Shown one piece after another: positions 1 through 7,873 of a DNA stretch of 64,000 nucleotides. Source of the DNA: Actinomadura chibensis NBRC 106107. Its GTDB lineage: Bacteria; Actinomycetota; Actinomycetes; Streptosporangiales; Streptosporangiaceae. Each line of letters opens with the position of its first letter. Within the stretch, counting starts at the first letter, position 1. The notes beneath the pieces are model-generated. The model was not told the DNA's origin and did not search any database. It saw nothing but the letters and a program-made list of their open reading frames with translations. A program made the translations under genes and the position numbers. The stretch is from NCBI RefSeq assembly GCF_001552135.1, contig NZ_BCQP01000063.1:1-64000 (forward strand), in the 5' to 3' direction.

Positions 1-232
1 CCGCCGCGCCCGCGCCGCCTACGGCGCCTACGGCGGCCCCGCGCCCCACCCCAACGCCGCGCACGGCCACCCCGGCCCGCACCCGCCAGCCCCGCACCCC
101 GGCCACCCCGGTTACCCGGCGGCGCAGCCCGGCTACCCGTCCGTGCCGCCCGCCGCGCACCCGGCCTACCCGCCGCCCGGCGGGTACCCGCCCCAGCCCC
201 CGCCCGGCGCCTACCCGCCGTACCACGGCTGA
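1..232 (+). CDS. C-terminal tail of a Pro/Gly/Tyr/His-rich protein (5' end outside window)
   Basis: An open frame enters from the left edge and stops at TGA 230-232. The 76 visible residues are low complexity, rich in Pro, Gly, Tyr, His and Ala, with loose repeats of the type PGYP, PGHPG and YPPP. Such tails are common at the ends of actinobacterial membrane or secreted proteins and are probably disordered. No catalytic domain is visible, so no function can be given. Codon use (G/C in nearly every third position) fits real coding sequence. Confidence 0.6.
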   Translation, partial: RRARAAYGAYGGPAPHPNAAHGHPGPHPPAPHPGHPGYPAAQPGYPSVPPAAHPAYPPPGGYPPQPPPGAYPPYHG

Positions 233-264
233 CGCAGCGGCCACGGGGTCACGCCGTCACGCGG

Positions 265-942
265 TCACGGGGCCGTGTTCTCCCCCGGCACCACCACGCC
301 CGACTCGTAGGCGAGCATGACGGCCTGGGCCCGGTCGCGCAGGTTGAGCTTGGTGAACACGCGCGCCACGTGCGTCTTGACGGTGTGCTCGCTGACGACG
401 AGCCGCTGCGCGATCTCGCCGTTCGACAGCCCGCCCGCGATCAGGACGAGCACCTCCGTCTCCCGCGCCGTCAGCGTCGCGAGCTCCGACGGCGCCTGCG
501 GACGGTTCCGCCGCTGCTTGGTGAACTCGCGGATGAGCCGCCCGGTCACCTGCGGGGCGAGGAGCGAGTCGCCGCGCGCCACCACCCGGACGGCCGAGAC
601 CAGCTCGTCGGCGGTCGCGTCCTTCAGCAGGAACCCGCTGGCGCCGACGGCGAGCGCCTCGTAGACGTACTCGTCCACGTCGAACGTCGTGAGGACGAGG
701 ACCCGGACGTTCTCCGACCCGGGCAGCGCCAGGATCCGGCGGGTGGCCTCGATGCCGTCCATGCCGGGCATGCGGATGTCCATGACGACGACGTCGGGGC
801 GCGGGAGCCGCTCGGCGATCCGGACCGCCTCGCGCCCGTCGCCCGCCTCGCCGACGACGGTGATGTCGTCCTGCGCGGCGAGCAGCGCGGCGAACCCGGC
901 GCGGACGATCGTCTGGTCGTCGACGATCAGCACGTTGATCAC
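265..942 (-). CDS. NarL/LuxR-family response regulator
   Basis: A 225-residue two-domain response regulator starting at GTG 942. The receiver domain (about 1-120) has the acidic pair D8/D9, the phospho-acceptor D55 in VVMDIRMPG, the switch Thr in LVLTTFD and the conserved Lys in FLLKDA. The C-terminal LuxR-type helix-turn-helix (about 150-215) begins LTARETEVL and contains the recognition segment SEHTVKTHV. Length and layout are typical of the family. It lies 42 bp after the sensor kinase gene on the same strand, so the two form a cognate two-component pair in one transcript. The stimulus and target genes cannot be read from the sequence. Confidence 0.95.
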   Translation of the reverse strand: MINVLIVDDQTIVRAGFAALLAAQDDITVVGEAGDGREAVRIAERLPRPDVVVMDIRMPGMDGIEATRRILALPGSENVRVLVLTTFDVDEYVYEALAVGASGFLLKDATADELVSAVRVVARGDSLLAPQVTGRLIREFTKQRRNRPQAPSELATLTARETEVLVLIAGGLSNGEIAQRLVVSEHTVKTHVARVFTKLNLRDRAQAVMLAYESGVVVPGENTAP

Positions 943-984
943 CGGCGCCGCCCCGCGCGGACGGCGGGCGCGGCCGGCACCGGG

Positions 985-2601
985 TCAGCGCCGCCCCGGC
1001 GGCGCCTCGGAACCGTGTGAACCGTGTCCACGGGTGGAATTCCCCTCCCTCGTCACCGGAAGCTCGGCCTCCACCAGGAACCCGCCCTCGGCGGCCGGGC
1101 CGGCGGAGAACCGCCCGCCCAGCATGGTCGCACGTTCCCGCATGCCGACGAGGCCGTGTCCGCCACCGGACTCGGGTGCGACGTGGGTCTCCAGCCGGGT
1201 GTGTCCGCCGTCCACCGCGGTGGGGCCCGCCGGGTCGAGGACGGCGGTACGGGACTCGGGGTCGTCCCGGTTCAGCACCCTGGTCCGCGACGACGGCCCC
1301 GGACCGTCGTCGCGGACCCGGACCGCCAGCCGGTCCGGCAGGAACGTCAGGTCGACGCGCACGCCCGCGCCCGGCGCGTGCCGCCGCGCGTTCGTCAGCG
1401 CCTCCTGGACGATCCGGTACGCCGACAGCTCCACCGTCGTGGACAGCCCGCGCGGGTCGCCGTGCACGGCGAGGTCGACGCGCCCGCCCGCGCCGCGGTG
1501 CTGCTCGATCAGGTCGGGCAGCCGGTCGAGCCGGGGCTGCGGGGAGTTCGCCGCGTCCGGCTCGGGCTTGGCGTCGGCGCGCAGCACGCTGAGCAGCCGC
1601 CGCATCTCCACCAGCGCCTCCCGCGCGGTCTTGGCGATCTCGCTGTACCCGGCGCGGGCCTCGTCCGACAGGTTCTCCATCGTGTACGGCGCCGTCTCCG
1701 CCTGCACCGCGATCATGGAGACGGAGTGCGCGACGACGTCGTGCAGCTCCCGCGCGATGCGGGCCCGCTCGCGCATCACCGCCTGCTCCCGCTGGACGGC
1801 GGTGAGCCGGGTGAGGGTCTCGTTGGTGCGCTCGGCGGCCTCGGCCTCCGTCCGTCCGGCGGACTCGACGACGCGGCGCGCGTCGCCCAGCCCGATCGCG
1901 GCGAGGACGGCGATCAGCACGGCGGGCCAGGGGATGTCCCGCAGCGTCGACGTCGCCAGGTAGACGACCGCGACCGTGACGACGCTGCCGACCGCGAGCA
2001 CTCCGGCCGACTGGCGCGGCAGTTGGCGGCCCAGCGCGTACAGCGTGTACAGGGCCGCGAACCCGCTGGTGACGAGGAGGATCTGCCCGGTCAGCAGGCT
2101 CGCCGAGACCGCGCCGAGGACGATCGCCGCGACCGGCCGCAGGTTCTCCCGCCGCCAGCAGAGCGGCAGCGTGGCCGCGACCGCGAACCCGCCCGCGAGG
2201 CTGACCGGCGACTCGCCGCTCGGCGCCAGCTCGGCGAGCGCGGCGACGGTCAGCGCGAGCCCGGTGACCGGGGCGAAGTACCAGGAGCCGACGACATCGC
2301 GCCACGTGCCGATCCAGCGGGGCAGCGGCGCCGTCGCCCCGCCGGGACCGCCCGGGCCGCCCGGCGCGCCGCCGTTCAGCCGCGCGCCGAGCCGCAGCGC
2401 GAGCGGGCGCAGCAGCGTCCCGACGCCGGTGAGGATCCACAGCAGCAACTGCCCGACGCCCGCCACGATCCGGCCGGACAGCCGCCACGCGTGGTGCGCG
2501 ACCGCTGAGCCGAACCCCGCGGGGCCGGGGCCCGCCGCTTCCGGGGGCGGGGGGCCGGTCCCCCACCCGGAATCGGCCTGGGGCTTGTCATCGGAGGTCA
2601 C
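985..2601 (-). CDS. DesK-type sensor histidine kinase
   Basis: A membrane sensor kinase of the HisKA_3/HATPase_c class, partner of the response regulator just downstream. The N-terminal third has about five or six hydrophobic segments. It is followed by a DHp helix with the phospho-accepting His in ERARIARELHDVVAHS (about residue 287) and a C-terminal ATPase domain with DDGPG and GHGLVGMRERATMLGG. An unusual spacer of about 50 residues, rich in Ser/Arg/Asp, sits between the DDGPG box and the G2 box. The start is uncertain. GTG 2601 has a CAGTAT -10-like hexamer 6 nt upstream, suggesting a leaderless mRNA. GTG 2634 would add 11 residues but has no good ribosome binding site. Confidence 0.9.
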   Translation of the reverse strand: MTSDDKPQADSGWGTGPPPPEAAGPGPAGFGSAVAHHAWRLSGRIVAGVGQLLLWILTGVGTLLRPLALRLGARLNGGAPGGPGGPGGATAPLPRWIGTWRDVVGSWYFAPVTGLALTVAALAELAPSGESPVSLAGGFAVAATLPLCWRRENLRPVAAIVLGAVSASLLTGQILLVTSGFAALYTLYALGRQLPRQSAGVLAVGSVVTVAVVYLATSTLRDIPWPAVLIAVLAAIGLGDARRVVESAGRTEAEAAERTNETLTRLTAVQREQAVMRERARIARELHDVVAHSVSMIAVQAETAPYTMENLSDEARAGYSEIAKTAREALVEMRRLLSVLRADAKPEPDAANSPQPRLDRLPDLIEQHRGAGGRVDLAVHGDPRGLSTTVELSAYRIVQEALTNARRHAPGAGVRVDLTFLPDRLAVRVRDDGPGPSSRTRVLNRDDPESRTAVLDPAGPTAVDGGHTRLETHVAPESGGGHGLVGMRERATMLGGRFSAGPAAEGGFLVEAELPVTREGNSTRGHGSHGSEAPPGRR

Positions 2602-3091
2602 GAGTCCATACTGACCGCTGGGTCGAGCTCTCACCTCACCGCGCGGGTGTATGCGGACGACGCGGATCCGCCTCTGGTACCACCCGCTTTCCCTCCTTGA
2701 GGGGGACGTGCGGAAGAGCGTCGCGAACGTAATGTCTTAACCGTGACCGCGACGGCAGCGGCGCCGGCGTAGGGGGTTCGGTGCGGCTGCCGCGGTCACA
2801 CCAGAACCACCCGGTTTCAGGGGTCCGGGTGGGGAGGCATGGGAAAGCACCTCGCCGGACGGCCTGGTACGCGCCTCTCTCCGGAGGCACAGCCGGTCTA
2901 GCCTGGGCTGGGGTCGGCCGGCACGGCAACGGCCGCCCGGCGAGGGGTCCCATGTCCGGAACGACGCCCCTCGCGGAACGGCGCCCCCACTTAGAGGACG
3001 CGCCGCACCCCCTCCCGGACGACGCGCCCCGGCCGAACGTTCAGACCGGGGCCCAGACCCAGACTCAGGCTCAGGCGGCCCGTACGCGCGT
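2602..3091. other. 490-bp gap with clustered inverted repeats, no convincing gene
   Basis: No gene of recognisable family lies between the kinase and the CDF transporter. Several inverted repeats are clustered on the plus strand: arms 2743-2759 and 2786-2799 (one 3-base bulge), a perfect 8-bp stem CCACCCGG/CCGGGTGG at 2807-2814 and 2825-2832, and a short GCCTC/GAGGC stem near 2873-2889. A TANNNT hexamer (TAGCCT near 2900) and a GAGGGG box precede an ATG at 2952 that opens a 74-codon frame running into the CDF 3' end. That frame has only low-complexity Gln/Thr/Ala content. The minus strand would be the leader of the two-component operon. It may be a structured leader or simply GC-rich filler. 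Confidence 0.4.
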
Positions 3092-4057
3092 TCAGGACGC
3101 GGGGGCGTCGGGCGCCGTCGCGTCCGCCACGCCGACGCCGCTGCGCGACGCCTCGTCCAGCGCGGGCTCCAGGTAGATGAGCTTCGCCTCCGGGAACCGC
3201 TCGCGGATCTTCGCCTCCGCCGCGTCGATGCCGCGCGCCACGTCCGCCGCCGTGTCGTCGTGGTTGACGGCGATCTTCGCGGCGATGAGCAGCGCGTCCG
3301 GGCCGAGGTACTCGGTGCGGATGTGGATGAGGTGGTCGACCTGGTCGACCGACTCCAGCGCCTCGATGATCGCCCGCTCGTGCTCGGGGTCGACGCCCTC
3401 GCCGATCAGCAGGCTCTTGGTCTCGATCGCGAGGATCGTCGCGACGGCGCCGAGCAGCAGGCCGATCGCGACGGTGCCGACGCCGTCCCAGACGCCGTCG
3501 CCGGTCGCCACCGCCATCGACACGCCGAACAGCGCGAGCAGCAGGCCGACCAGGGCGGCGAGGTCCTCCAGCAGGACGACCGGCAGCTCCGGCGCCTTCG
3601 CCCGGCGGATGAACGCCCACCACGACTGCTCGCCGCGGATGGCGTTCGACTCCTTGATCGCGGTGCGGAAGGAGAACGACTCCATCCCGATCGCGATGAT
3701 CAGGACGGCGAACGCCCAGATCGGGGACTCGACATCCTCCGGGTGGGAGATCTTGTGGTAGCCCTCGTACAGCGAGAACGCCGCGCCGACCGTGAACAGC
3801 ACGACCGCGACGACGAAGGCGTAGAAGTAGCGCTCCCGGCCGTACCCGAACGGGTGCTGGGGCGTCCTGTCCCGCTCGGAGCGCTTCCGGCCGAGGAGCA
3901 GCAGCCCCTGGTTCCCCGAGTCCGCGACCGAGTGGATCGACTCGGCCAGCATCGACGACGAACCGGTGAACGCGAACGCGACGGCCTTCGACACCGCGAT
4001 CCCGAGGTTGGCGGCCAACGCGGCGACGATGGCCTTCGTTCCACCCTCAGCACTCAT
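3092..4057 (-). CDS. Cation diffusion facilitator (CDF) family transporter
   Basis: A 321-residue inner-membrane divalent metal exporter of the CDF family, expected to exchange Zn2+, Co2+, Fe2+ or Mn2+ for protons. Early TM segments carry the metal-site pattern SMLAESIHSVADSGNQ (TM2) and a second acidic site around LLEDLAALVG (TM5). A cytoplasmic C-terminal domain from about residue 225 has the IGEGVDPEHERAI region. The start ATG 4057 is set by homology and lies 2 bp after the stop of the upstream SIS gene, so translation is probably coupled. In related actinomycetes a CDF gene also sits at the end of the manB-SIS gene block. The exact metal is unknown. Confidence 0.9.
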   Translation of the reverse strand: MSAEGGTKAIVAALAANLGIAVSKAVAFAFTGSSSMLAESIHSVADSGNQGLLLLGRKRSERDRTPQHPFGYGRERYFYAFVVAVVLFTVGAAFSLYEGYHKISHPEDVESPIWAFAVLIIAIGMESFSFRTAIKESNAIRGEQSWWAFIRRAKAPELPVVLLEDLAALVGLLLALFGVSMAVATGDGVWDGVGTVAIGLLLGAVATILAIETKSLLIGEGVDPEHERAIIEALESVDQVDHLIHIRTEYLGPDALLIAAKIAVNHDDTAADVARGIDAAEAKIRERFPEAKLIYLEPALDEASRSGVGVADATAPDAPAS

Positions 4058-4059
4058 CT

Positions 4060-5205
4060 CTACGCAATCCTCGCTTTGAGCTCTTGAATGGCGGGCACGG
4101 GAGTGGGGTCCACCCCCAGCGCGATAGCCAAGTAAACCGTGACATAGTCGCTGAGCGCGATCAGTGTCGCGATTCTCTCCAGCGGGTGCTCGCCCTCGGC
4201 GGCGATCTCGGTGACCGCCACACCCCGGCCGCGCGCCAGCTCGGCGGACGCCTCGCACCGCTTGCGGACCTGCGGGTGCTCGTCCACGTCCCGCAGGACG
4301 ACGAGGTGCAGCCCGTGCTCGGGGTCGCCCGACCGGTCGCGGAAGAAGTCGTCGGGGTCGTCCGAGGACACCCGGCCGCGCGCGAAATGCCCGTCGAACG
4401 CCATCACCTGGTTGTGCTGGGCCTCCGGGACCTCGCCGAAGACGCCCGGATACTTGGCGTTCTCATTGAGCTGGCAGCACATCCGGTACGCGGCCGTCGC
4501 CGCCAGCGCGGACGACCCCCACACCAGCGGCACGTCGCCCGCGAGGTCGAGCGCGATCCGCTTGGCCGGGTTCACGAACGGCTCGCTGGACGGACGGCAC
4601 CGGTGCGCGACGTCCTCCAGCCGCTTCGCGGTCGACTCCAGGACCGCGTCGGGCACGTCGGCGAGGCCCAGCGCCCGCGCCGCCAGCAGCACCGGGACGG
4701 TCAGCCCCCACAGCGTCGCGCGGGGCTGCCCCACCGACCGGACCGGGACGAACACCCCGCGGGTCGAGGCGGCGAGCTCGGCGAGCGGCGAGCCCGCGCC
4801 GCCGACGAACAGCAGGCGGCAGCCCCGGCGGGCCGCCTCCGCCGCGACGTCGAGGGTCTCCTCCGTCCGCCCGGAGCAGGACACGGCGATGACCAGGTCG
4901 GCCGCGCCGACCCAGCCGGGCAGCCGGTAGCCGCGCACCGTCGTGACCGGGACGGCGCAGCCCGTCCCGCACACGGCGGCGAGGACGTCGCCGGAGATGC
5001 CCGAGCCGCCCATGCCCGCGACGACGATCGCGCGGGGGCGGCCGTCCTCGGCGAGGACGCCGACGCCCGCCTCCTGCGCCGCCCGGCGCGCCTCGCGGAC
5101 CTGCGCGGCGGACGAGGCCACCTGCCGCAGCATCCCGCCGGGGTCGGCCGCCTCGGCGGCGTCCGCGTCGTCCAGCCGGGAGGGGTCGAGGCCGGGCGAG
5201 GTCAC
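4060..5205 (-). CDS. SIS-domain phosphoglucose/phosphomannose isomerase-type protein
   Basis: A 381-residue protein with an N-terminal SIS fold (GMGGSGISGDVLAAVCG and SCSGRTEETLDVA for sugar-phosphate binding) and a C-terminal half of the bacterial PGI/PMI type. The family interconverts fructose-6-phosphate with glucose-6- or mannose-6-phosphate. Next to phosphomannomutase it is likely to feed GDP-mannose synthesis. GTG 5205 overlaps the stop of the Trm112-like gene by 4 bp (GTGA), which decides the start. The first 45 residues form an Asp/Ala-rich helix before the SIS core. Because manA is absent from its usual place downstream, this protein may supply that activity. The family assignment is firm; substrate preference is an inference. 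Confidence 0.88.
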   Translation of the reverse strand: MTSPGLDPSRLDDADAAEAADPGGMLRQVASSAAQVREARRAAQEAGVGVLAEDGRPRAIVVAGMGGSGISGDVLAAVCGTGCAVPVTTVRGYRLPGWVGAADLVIAVSCSGRTEETLDVAAEAARRGCRLLFVGGAGSPLAELAASTRGVFVPVRSVGQPRATLWGLTVPVLLAARALGLADVPDAVLESTAKRLEDVAHRCRPSSEPFVNPAKRIALDLAGDVPLVWGSSALAATAAYRMCCQLNENAKYPGVFGEVPEAQHNQVMAFDGHFARGRVSSDDPDDFFRDRSGDPEHGLHLVVLRDVDEHPQVRKRCEASAELARGRGVAVTEIAAEGEHPLERIATLIALSDYVTVYLAIALGVDPTPVPAIQELKARIA

Positions 5206-5384
5206 GGAGCGGGGGTCCTCGCCTCGTCGACGAGCAGGACGGGGATGTCGTCGCGCACCGGGTAGGCGTAGCCGCACGTGCCGGTGCAGACCAGCTCGGC
5301 GGCCGCGTCGTCGGCGCGCAGGCCGCCGCCGCAGTTGGGGCAGGCGAGGATCTCCAGGAGCCAGGAGTCCAGGTGCATGGTCAT
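5202..5384 (-). CDS. Trm112/YcaR-like small zinc-binding protein
   Basis: A 60-residue protein of the Trm112p-like (UPF0434) family. A CPNC knuckle near residue 15 and a second pair in CTGTCGY form a zinc-ribbon-like site, followed by the family's characteristic YPVRDDIPVLL strand. In eukaryotes and archaea Trm112 activates methyltransferases. The bacterial version has no settled role. It sits in the conserved order manB, Trm112, SIS, with its stop overlapping the SIS start. ATG 5384 is chosen because GAGGGAGAG lies just upstream; a second ATG two codons later is possible. Confidence 0.85.
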   Translation of the reverse strand: MTMHLDSWLLEILACPNCGGGLRADDAAAELVCTGTCGYAYPVRDDIPVLLVDEARTPAP

Positions 5385-5401
5385 CGCGGTGTCACTCTCC
5401 C

Positions 5402-6757
5402 TCACTTCTTCCTCACCAGGGCGAGGACCTCGTCGCGGACCGCCGCCATCGTCTCCTCGTCGCCCGCCTCGGCGTTCAGGCGCAGCAGCGGCTCGGTGTT
5501 GGACGGCCGCAGGTTGAACCACCAGCCGGCGGCGTCGTCGGCGACGGTCAGGCCGTCCAGCTCGTCGACGGTGACGCCGGGGCGCCCGGCGAACGCCTCG
5601 CGGACCTGCGCGGTCGTCGCGTCCTGGTCGGCGACCTCGCTGTTGATCTCGCCGGACGCGACGTACCGGGTGAACTCGGCCATCAGCGCGGAGAGCGGCC
5701 CGTCCTGCTCGCCGAGCGCGGCGAGCACGTGCAGCGCGGCGAGCATGCCGGAGTCGGCGAACCAGAAGTCGCGGAAGTAGAAGTGCGCGGAGTGCTCGCC
5801 GCCGAACACCGCGCCCGTCTCGGCCATCGTCTGCTTGATGAACGAGTGCCCGACGCGGGTGCGGACGGGCGTCCCGCCGTTCTCGGCGACGATCTCCGGG
5901 ACGGCCTTCGACGTGATCAGGTTGTGCACGATCGAGGAGCCGGGGTGCTCCGCCAGCTCCCGCGTCGCGACCAGCGCCGTGATCGCGGACGGCGCGACGA
6001 TCTCGCCGCGCTCGTCCACGACGAAGCAGCGGTCGGCGTCGCCGTCGAAGGCGAGCCCGATGTCGGCGCCGGTCTCGCGCACCTTGGCCTGGAGGTCGCG
6101 CAGGTTCTCCGGCTCGATCGGGTTGGCCTCGTGGTTGGGGAAGGTGCCGTCCAGCTCGAAGTACAGCGGGACGAGCTCGATCGGCAGCCCCTCGAACACC
6201 GACGGGACGGTGTGCCCGCCCATCCCGTTGCCCGCGTCGACGACGACCTTCAGCGGACGGATCGACGACAGGTCGACCAGCGTCTTCAGGTGGTCGGCGT
6301 AGCCCTTGAGGATGTCGCGGTCGGTGACCGTCCCCGGCTCGCCGTCGTAGGCCGGGACGCCGTTCTCGATCATCTCGCGGATCTCGGTGAGGCCGGTGTC
6401 GCGGCCGACCGGGCGGGCGCCGGAGCGGCACAGCTTGATCCCGTTGTAGCGGGCCGGGTTGTGGCTCGCGGTGAACATCGCGCCGGGCAGGTCGAGGCTG
6501 CCGCTGGCGTAGTAGAGCATGTCGGTGGAGCCGAGCCCGGCCTCGATCACGTCCGCGCCCTGGGACGTCGCGCCCCGCGCGAACGCCGCGGCCAGCGGGA
6601 CCGACGACTCGCGCATGTCGTGGGCGGTGACGACCGCGTCCGCCCCGGTGAGCCGGACGAACGCCGCGCCCGCCGCCTCGGCGGTCGCGGGATCGAGCTC
6701 GTCCGGCACGACGCCCCGGATGTCGTACGCCTTGAAGATCTTGGCGAGGTCGCCCAC
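5402..6757 (-). CDS. manB: Phosphomannomutase/phosphoglucomutase (alpha-D-phosphohexomutase)
   Basis: A 451-residue cytoplasmic enzyme that interconverts hexose-6- and hexose-1-phosphates through a phosphoserine. The four expected domains are present. The active-site serine loop TASHNPARYNG is near residue 105, the Mg2+ loop DGDADRC is near 240, the sugar-binding GGEHSAH loop is near 330, and a C-terminal phosphate-binding loop RPSNTEPLLRLNAE closes the protein. The length is standard. GTG 6757 follows a GGAGCAGGA ribosome binding site and gives the typical N-terminus with KAYDIRG. It heads the manB-Trm112-SIS-CDF transcript and should supply mannose-1-phosphate to the guanylyltransferase encoded near 26 kb. 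Confidence 0.93.
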   Translation of the reverse strand: MGDLAKIFKAYDIRGVVPDELDPATAEAAGAAFVRLTGADAVVTAHDMRESSVPLAAAFARGATSQGADVIEAGLGSTDMLYYASGSLDLPGAMFTASHNPARYNGIKLCRSGARPVGRDTGLTEIREMIENGVPAYDGEPGTVTDRDILKGYADHLKTLVDLSSIRPLKVVVDAGNGMGGHTVPSVFEGLPIELVPLYFELDGTFPNHEANPIEPENLRDLQAKVRETGADIGLAFDGDADRCFVVDERGEIVAPSAITALVATRELAEHPGSSIVHNLITSKAVPEIVAENGGTPVRTRVGHSFIKQTMAETGAVFGGEHSAHFYFRDFWFADSGMLAALHVLAALGEQDGPLSALMAEFTRYVASGEINSEVADQDATTAQVREAFAGRPGVTVDELDGLTVADDAAGWWFNLRPSNTEPLLRLNAEAGDEETMAAVRDEVLALVRKK

Positions 6758-6874
6758 TCCTGCTCCCTGTTCGAAGAACCCGGCCCGAAGAAACGAAGAA
6801 ACGGGGTTCCCGAGCCTACCGGGACGCGCGGTCCCGACCCGCCGCGACGCCACCGACGCGGCGGAGGTTCCGGA

Positions 6875-7255
6875 TCACTCCTGGCCGGGCTGGGTCCCCG
6901 CGGGTTCGGAGCGCAGGACGCGCAGGTGGCCGCGGCGGCCGACCTCGGTGCCCTGGCCGACCGGCTCGTGCGTCCCGCCGGGGGCGGGCTTGGCGGCCTC
7001 GCGGACGGCGTCGGCGAGCGCCTCCAGGTCGTCGGCGCTGGGCTCGGACTCCTCCTCGACGGGGAGCCGCACCAGTTCCCACCCCATCGGGGCGGTGAGC
7101 CGCTCGGAGTGCTCGGCGCAGAGGTCGTAGCAGTGCGGCTCTGCGTACGTGGCGAGCGGACCCAGGACCGCTGTGGAGTCACGGTAGACGTACGTGAGCG
7201 TGAACACTGCGGGCGCCTTGCAGGCGGTACGAGAGCAGGTGCGGACGGGGCTCAC
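6875..7255 (-). CDS. DUF3499 family protein
   Basis: A 126-residue actinobacteria-specific protein of the DUF3499 family. The N-terminus starts SPVRTCSRTACKAPA and continues to HCYDLCAEHSERL, which together resemble a four-Cys/His zinc ribbon. The last 50 residues are variable and charged. GTG 7255 gives the conserved N-terminus, with a GGAGG box 14-18 nt upstream. The gene is divergent from the zincin-like gene, as in mycobacteria (Rv3258c/Rv3259 arrangement, from memory). No biochemical function is known for this family. Confidence 0.88.
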   Translation of the reverse strand: MSPVRTCSRTACKAPAVFTLTYVYRDSTAVLGPLATYAEPHCYDLCAEHSERLTAPMGWELVRLPVEEESEPSADDLEALADAVREAAKPAPGGTHEPVGQGTEVGRRGHLRVLRSEPAGTQPGQE

Positions 7256-7314
7256 GATGGCTGACCGTACCTCCGTCCCACCGGCTCCGCCACCACCCGG
7301 GCGCACGTGTCGCC

Positions 7315-7339
7315 GTTACCGGGTGATTTCCGGGGTAAC
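7315..7339. promoter_or_regulatory. Inverted repeat in the divergent DUF3499/zincin promoter region
   Basis: GTTACC (7315-7320) and GGTAAC (7334-7339) are perfect 6-bp arms about 19 bp apart, in a locally AT-richer stretch between two divergent genes. A second pair, GCAGAC/GTCTGC, lies near 7374-7392. The first fits an operator for a dimeric regulator in the shared control region. No known consensus was matched. Confidence 0.4.
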
Positions 7340-7421
7340 AACTACATTCCGTGTGGTCTCAAACTCTCACCGTGCAGACAGGCCCCGTCTGCGGCGGGTG
7401 GGGTGGAGGTACGCTTATCGG

Positions 7422-7850
7422 GTGCGATCCCGTCTGGCAGGCGTACGGCGCCGCGACCGGCACGGCCGTGGCGTCCGCGGCCCGCTGACACCCCCGCAGG
7501 CGCCGGTCTCCCGCACCCGCGCGGAGCGGTTCGACGACCTCGTCGACGACGAGGTCCGCCGGCTCGGCCGCCGCTGGGGGCGCGAGCTGGCCAAGGTGCG
7601 GTTCACGGTCGAGGACGTCCCCGGCGTGGAGCCGTGGTTCGACGGGCCGGTCCCGCTCGGGCAGACCGTCCCCGGCGAGGGCGACCGGCCGGTCCGCATC
7701 ACGGTGTTCCGGCGTCCGGTCGAGGCGCGGGCGAAGGGCGAGACCGAGCTGGCCCGGCTGATCCGCGACCTCCTGGTCGAGGAGGTCGCCGACCTGCTGG
7801 GCCTGTCCCCCGAGTCCGTCGACCCGAGCTACGACAGCCCCGACGACTGA
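7422..7850 (+). CDS. Zincin-like metallopeptidase-family protein with a degenerate HExxH motif
   Basis: A 142-residue member of the small zincin-like family found beside whiB and fbiA in actinobacteria. The N-terminal 25 residues are Arg-rich; the core starts at TRAERFDDLVDDEV and holds the family segment GRELAKVRFTVEDVP. Where active members have HExxHxxG, this protein reads VEEVADLLGL: the two zinc histidines are E120 and D124, so zinc binding and proteolysis are unlikely. GTG 7422 is preceded by the -10 hexamer TACGCT (7410-7415) only 6 nt upstream, so the mRNA is probably leaderless; a GGAGG at 7405-7409 overlaps that element. Confidence 0.85.
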   Translation: MRSRLAGVRRRDRHGRGVRGPLTPPQAPVSRTRAERFDDLVDDEVRRLGRRWGRELAKVRFTVEDVPGVEPWFDGPVPLGQTVPGEGDRPVRITVFRRPVEARAKGETELARLIRDLLVEEVADLLGLSPESVDPSYDSPDD

Positions 7851-7858
7851 CCTCAGGG

Positions 7859-7873
7859 CCGGGCTCAGCCCGG
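7859..7873. terminator. Short hairpin between convergent genes
   Basis: CCGGGCT-C-AGCCCGG forms two 7-bp arms with a one-base centre, lying between the stop of the zincin-like gene and overlapping the stop codon of the convergent DUF5719 gene. No T-tract follows on either strand, so termination would have to be factor-assisted. Confidence 0.35.

Noticed and set aside
2676..2690. GGTGGTACC on the minus strand, resembling the T-box antiterminator core
   Set aside because: The downstream gene is a sensor kinase, no stem I specifier loop or terminator/antiterminator pair could be drawn, and GGTACC is self-complementary, so the match is likely chance.
2952..3176. 74-codon plus-strand frame after a GAGGGG box
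   Set aside because: Composition is low complexity (Gln/Thr/Ala, Pro), it overlaps the 3' end of the CDF gene, and no family resemblance exists. Mentioned only as a possibility.
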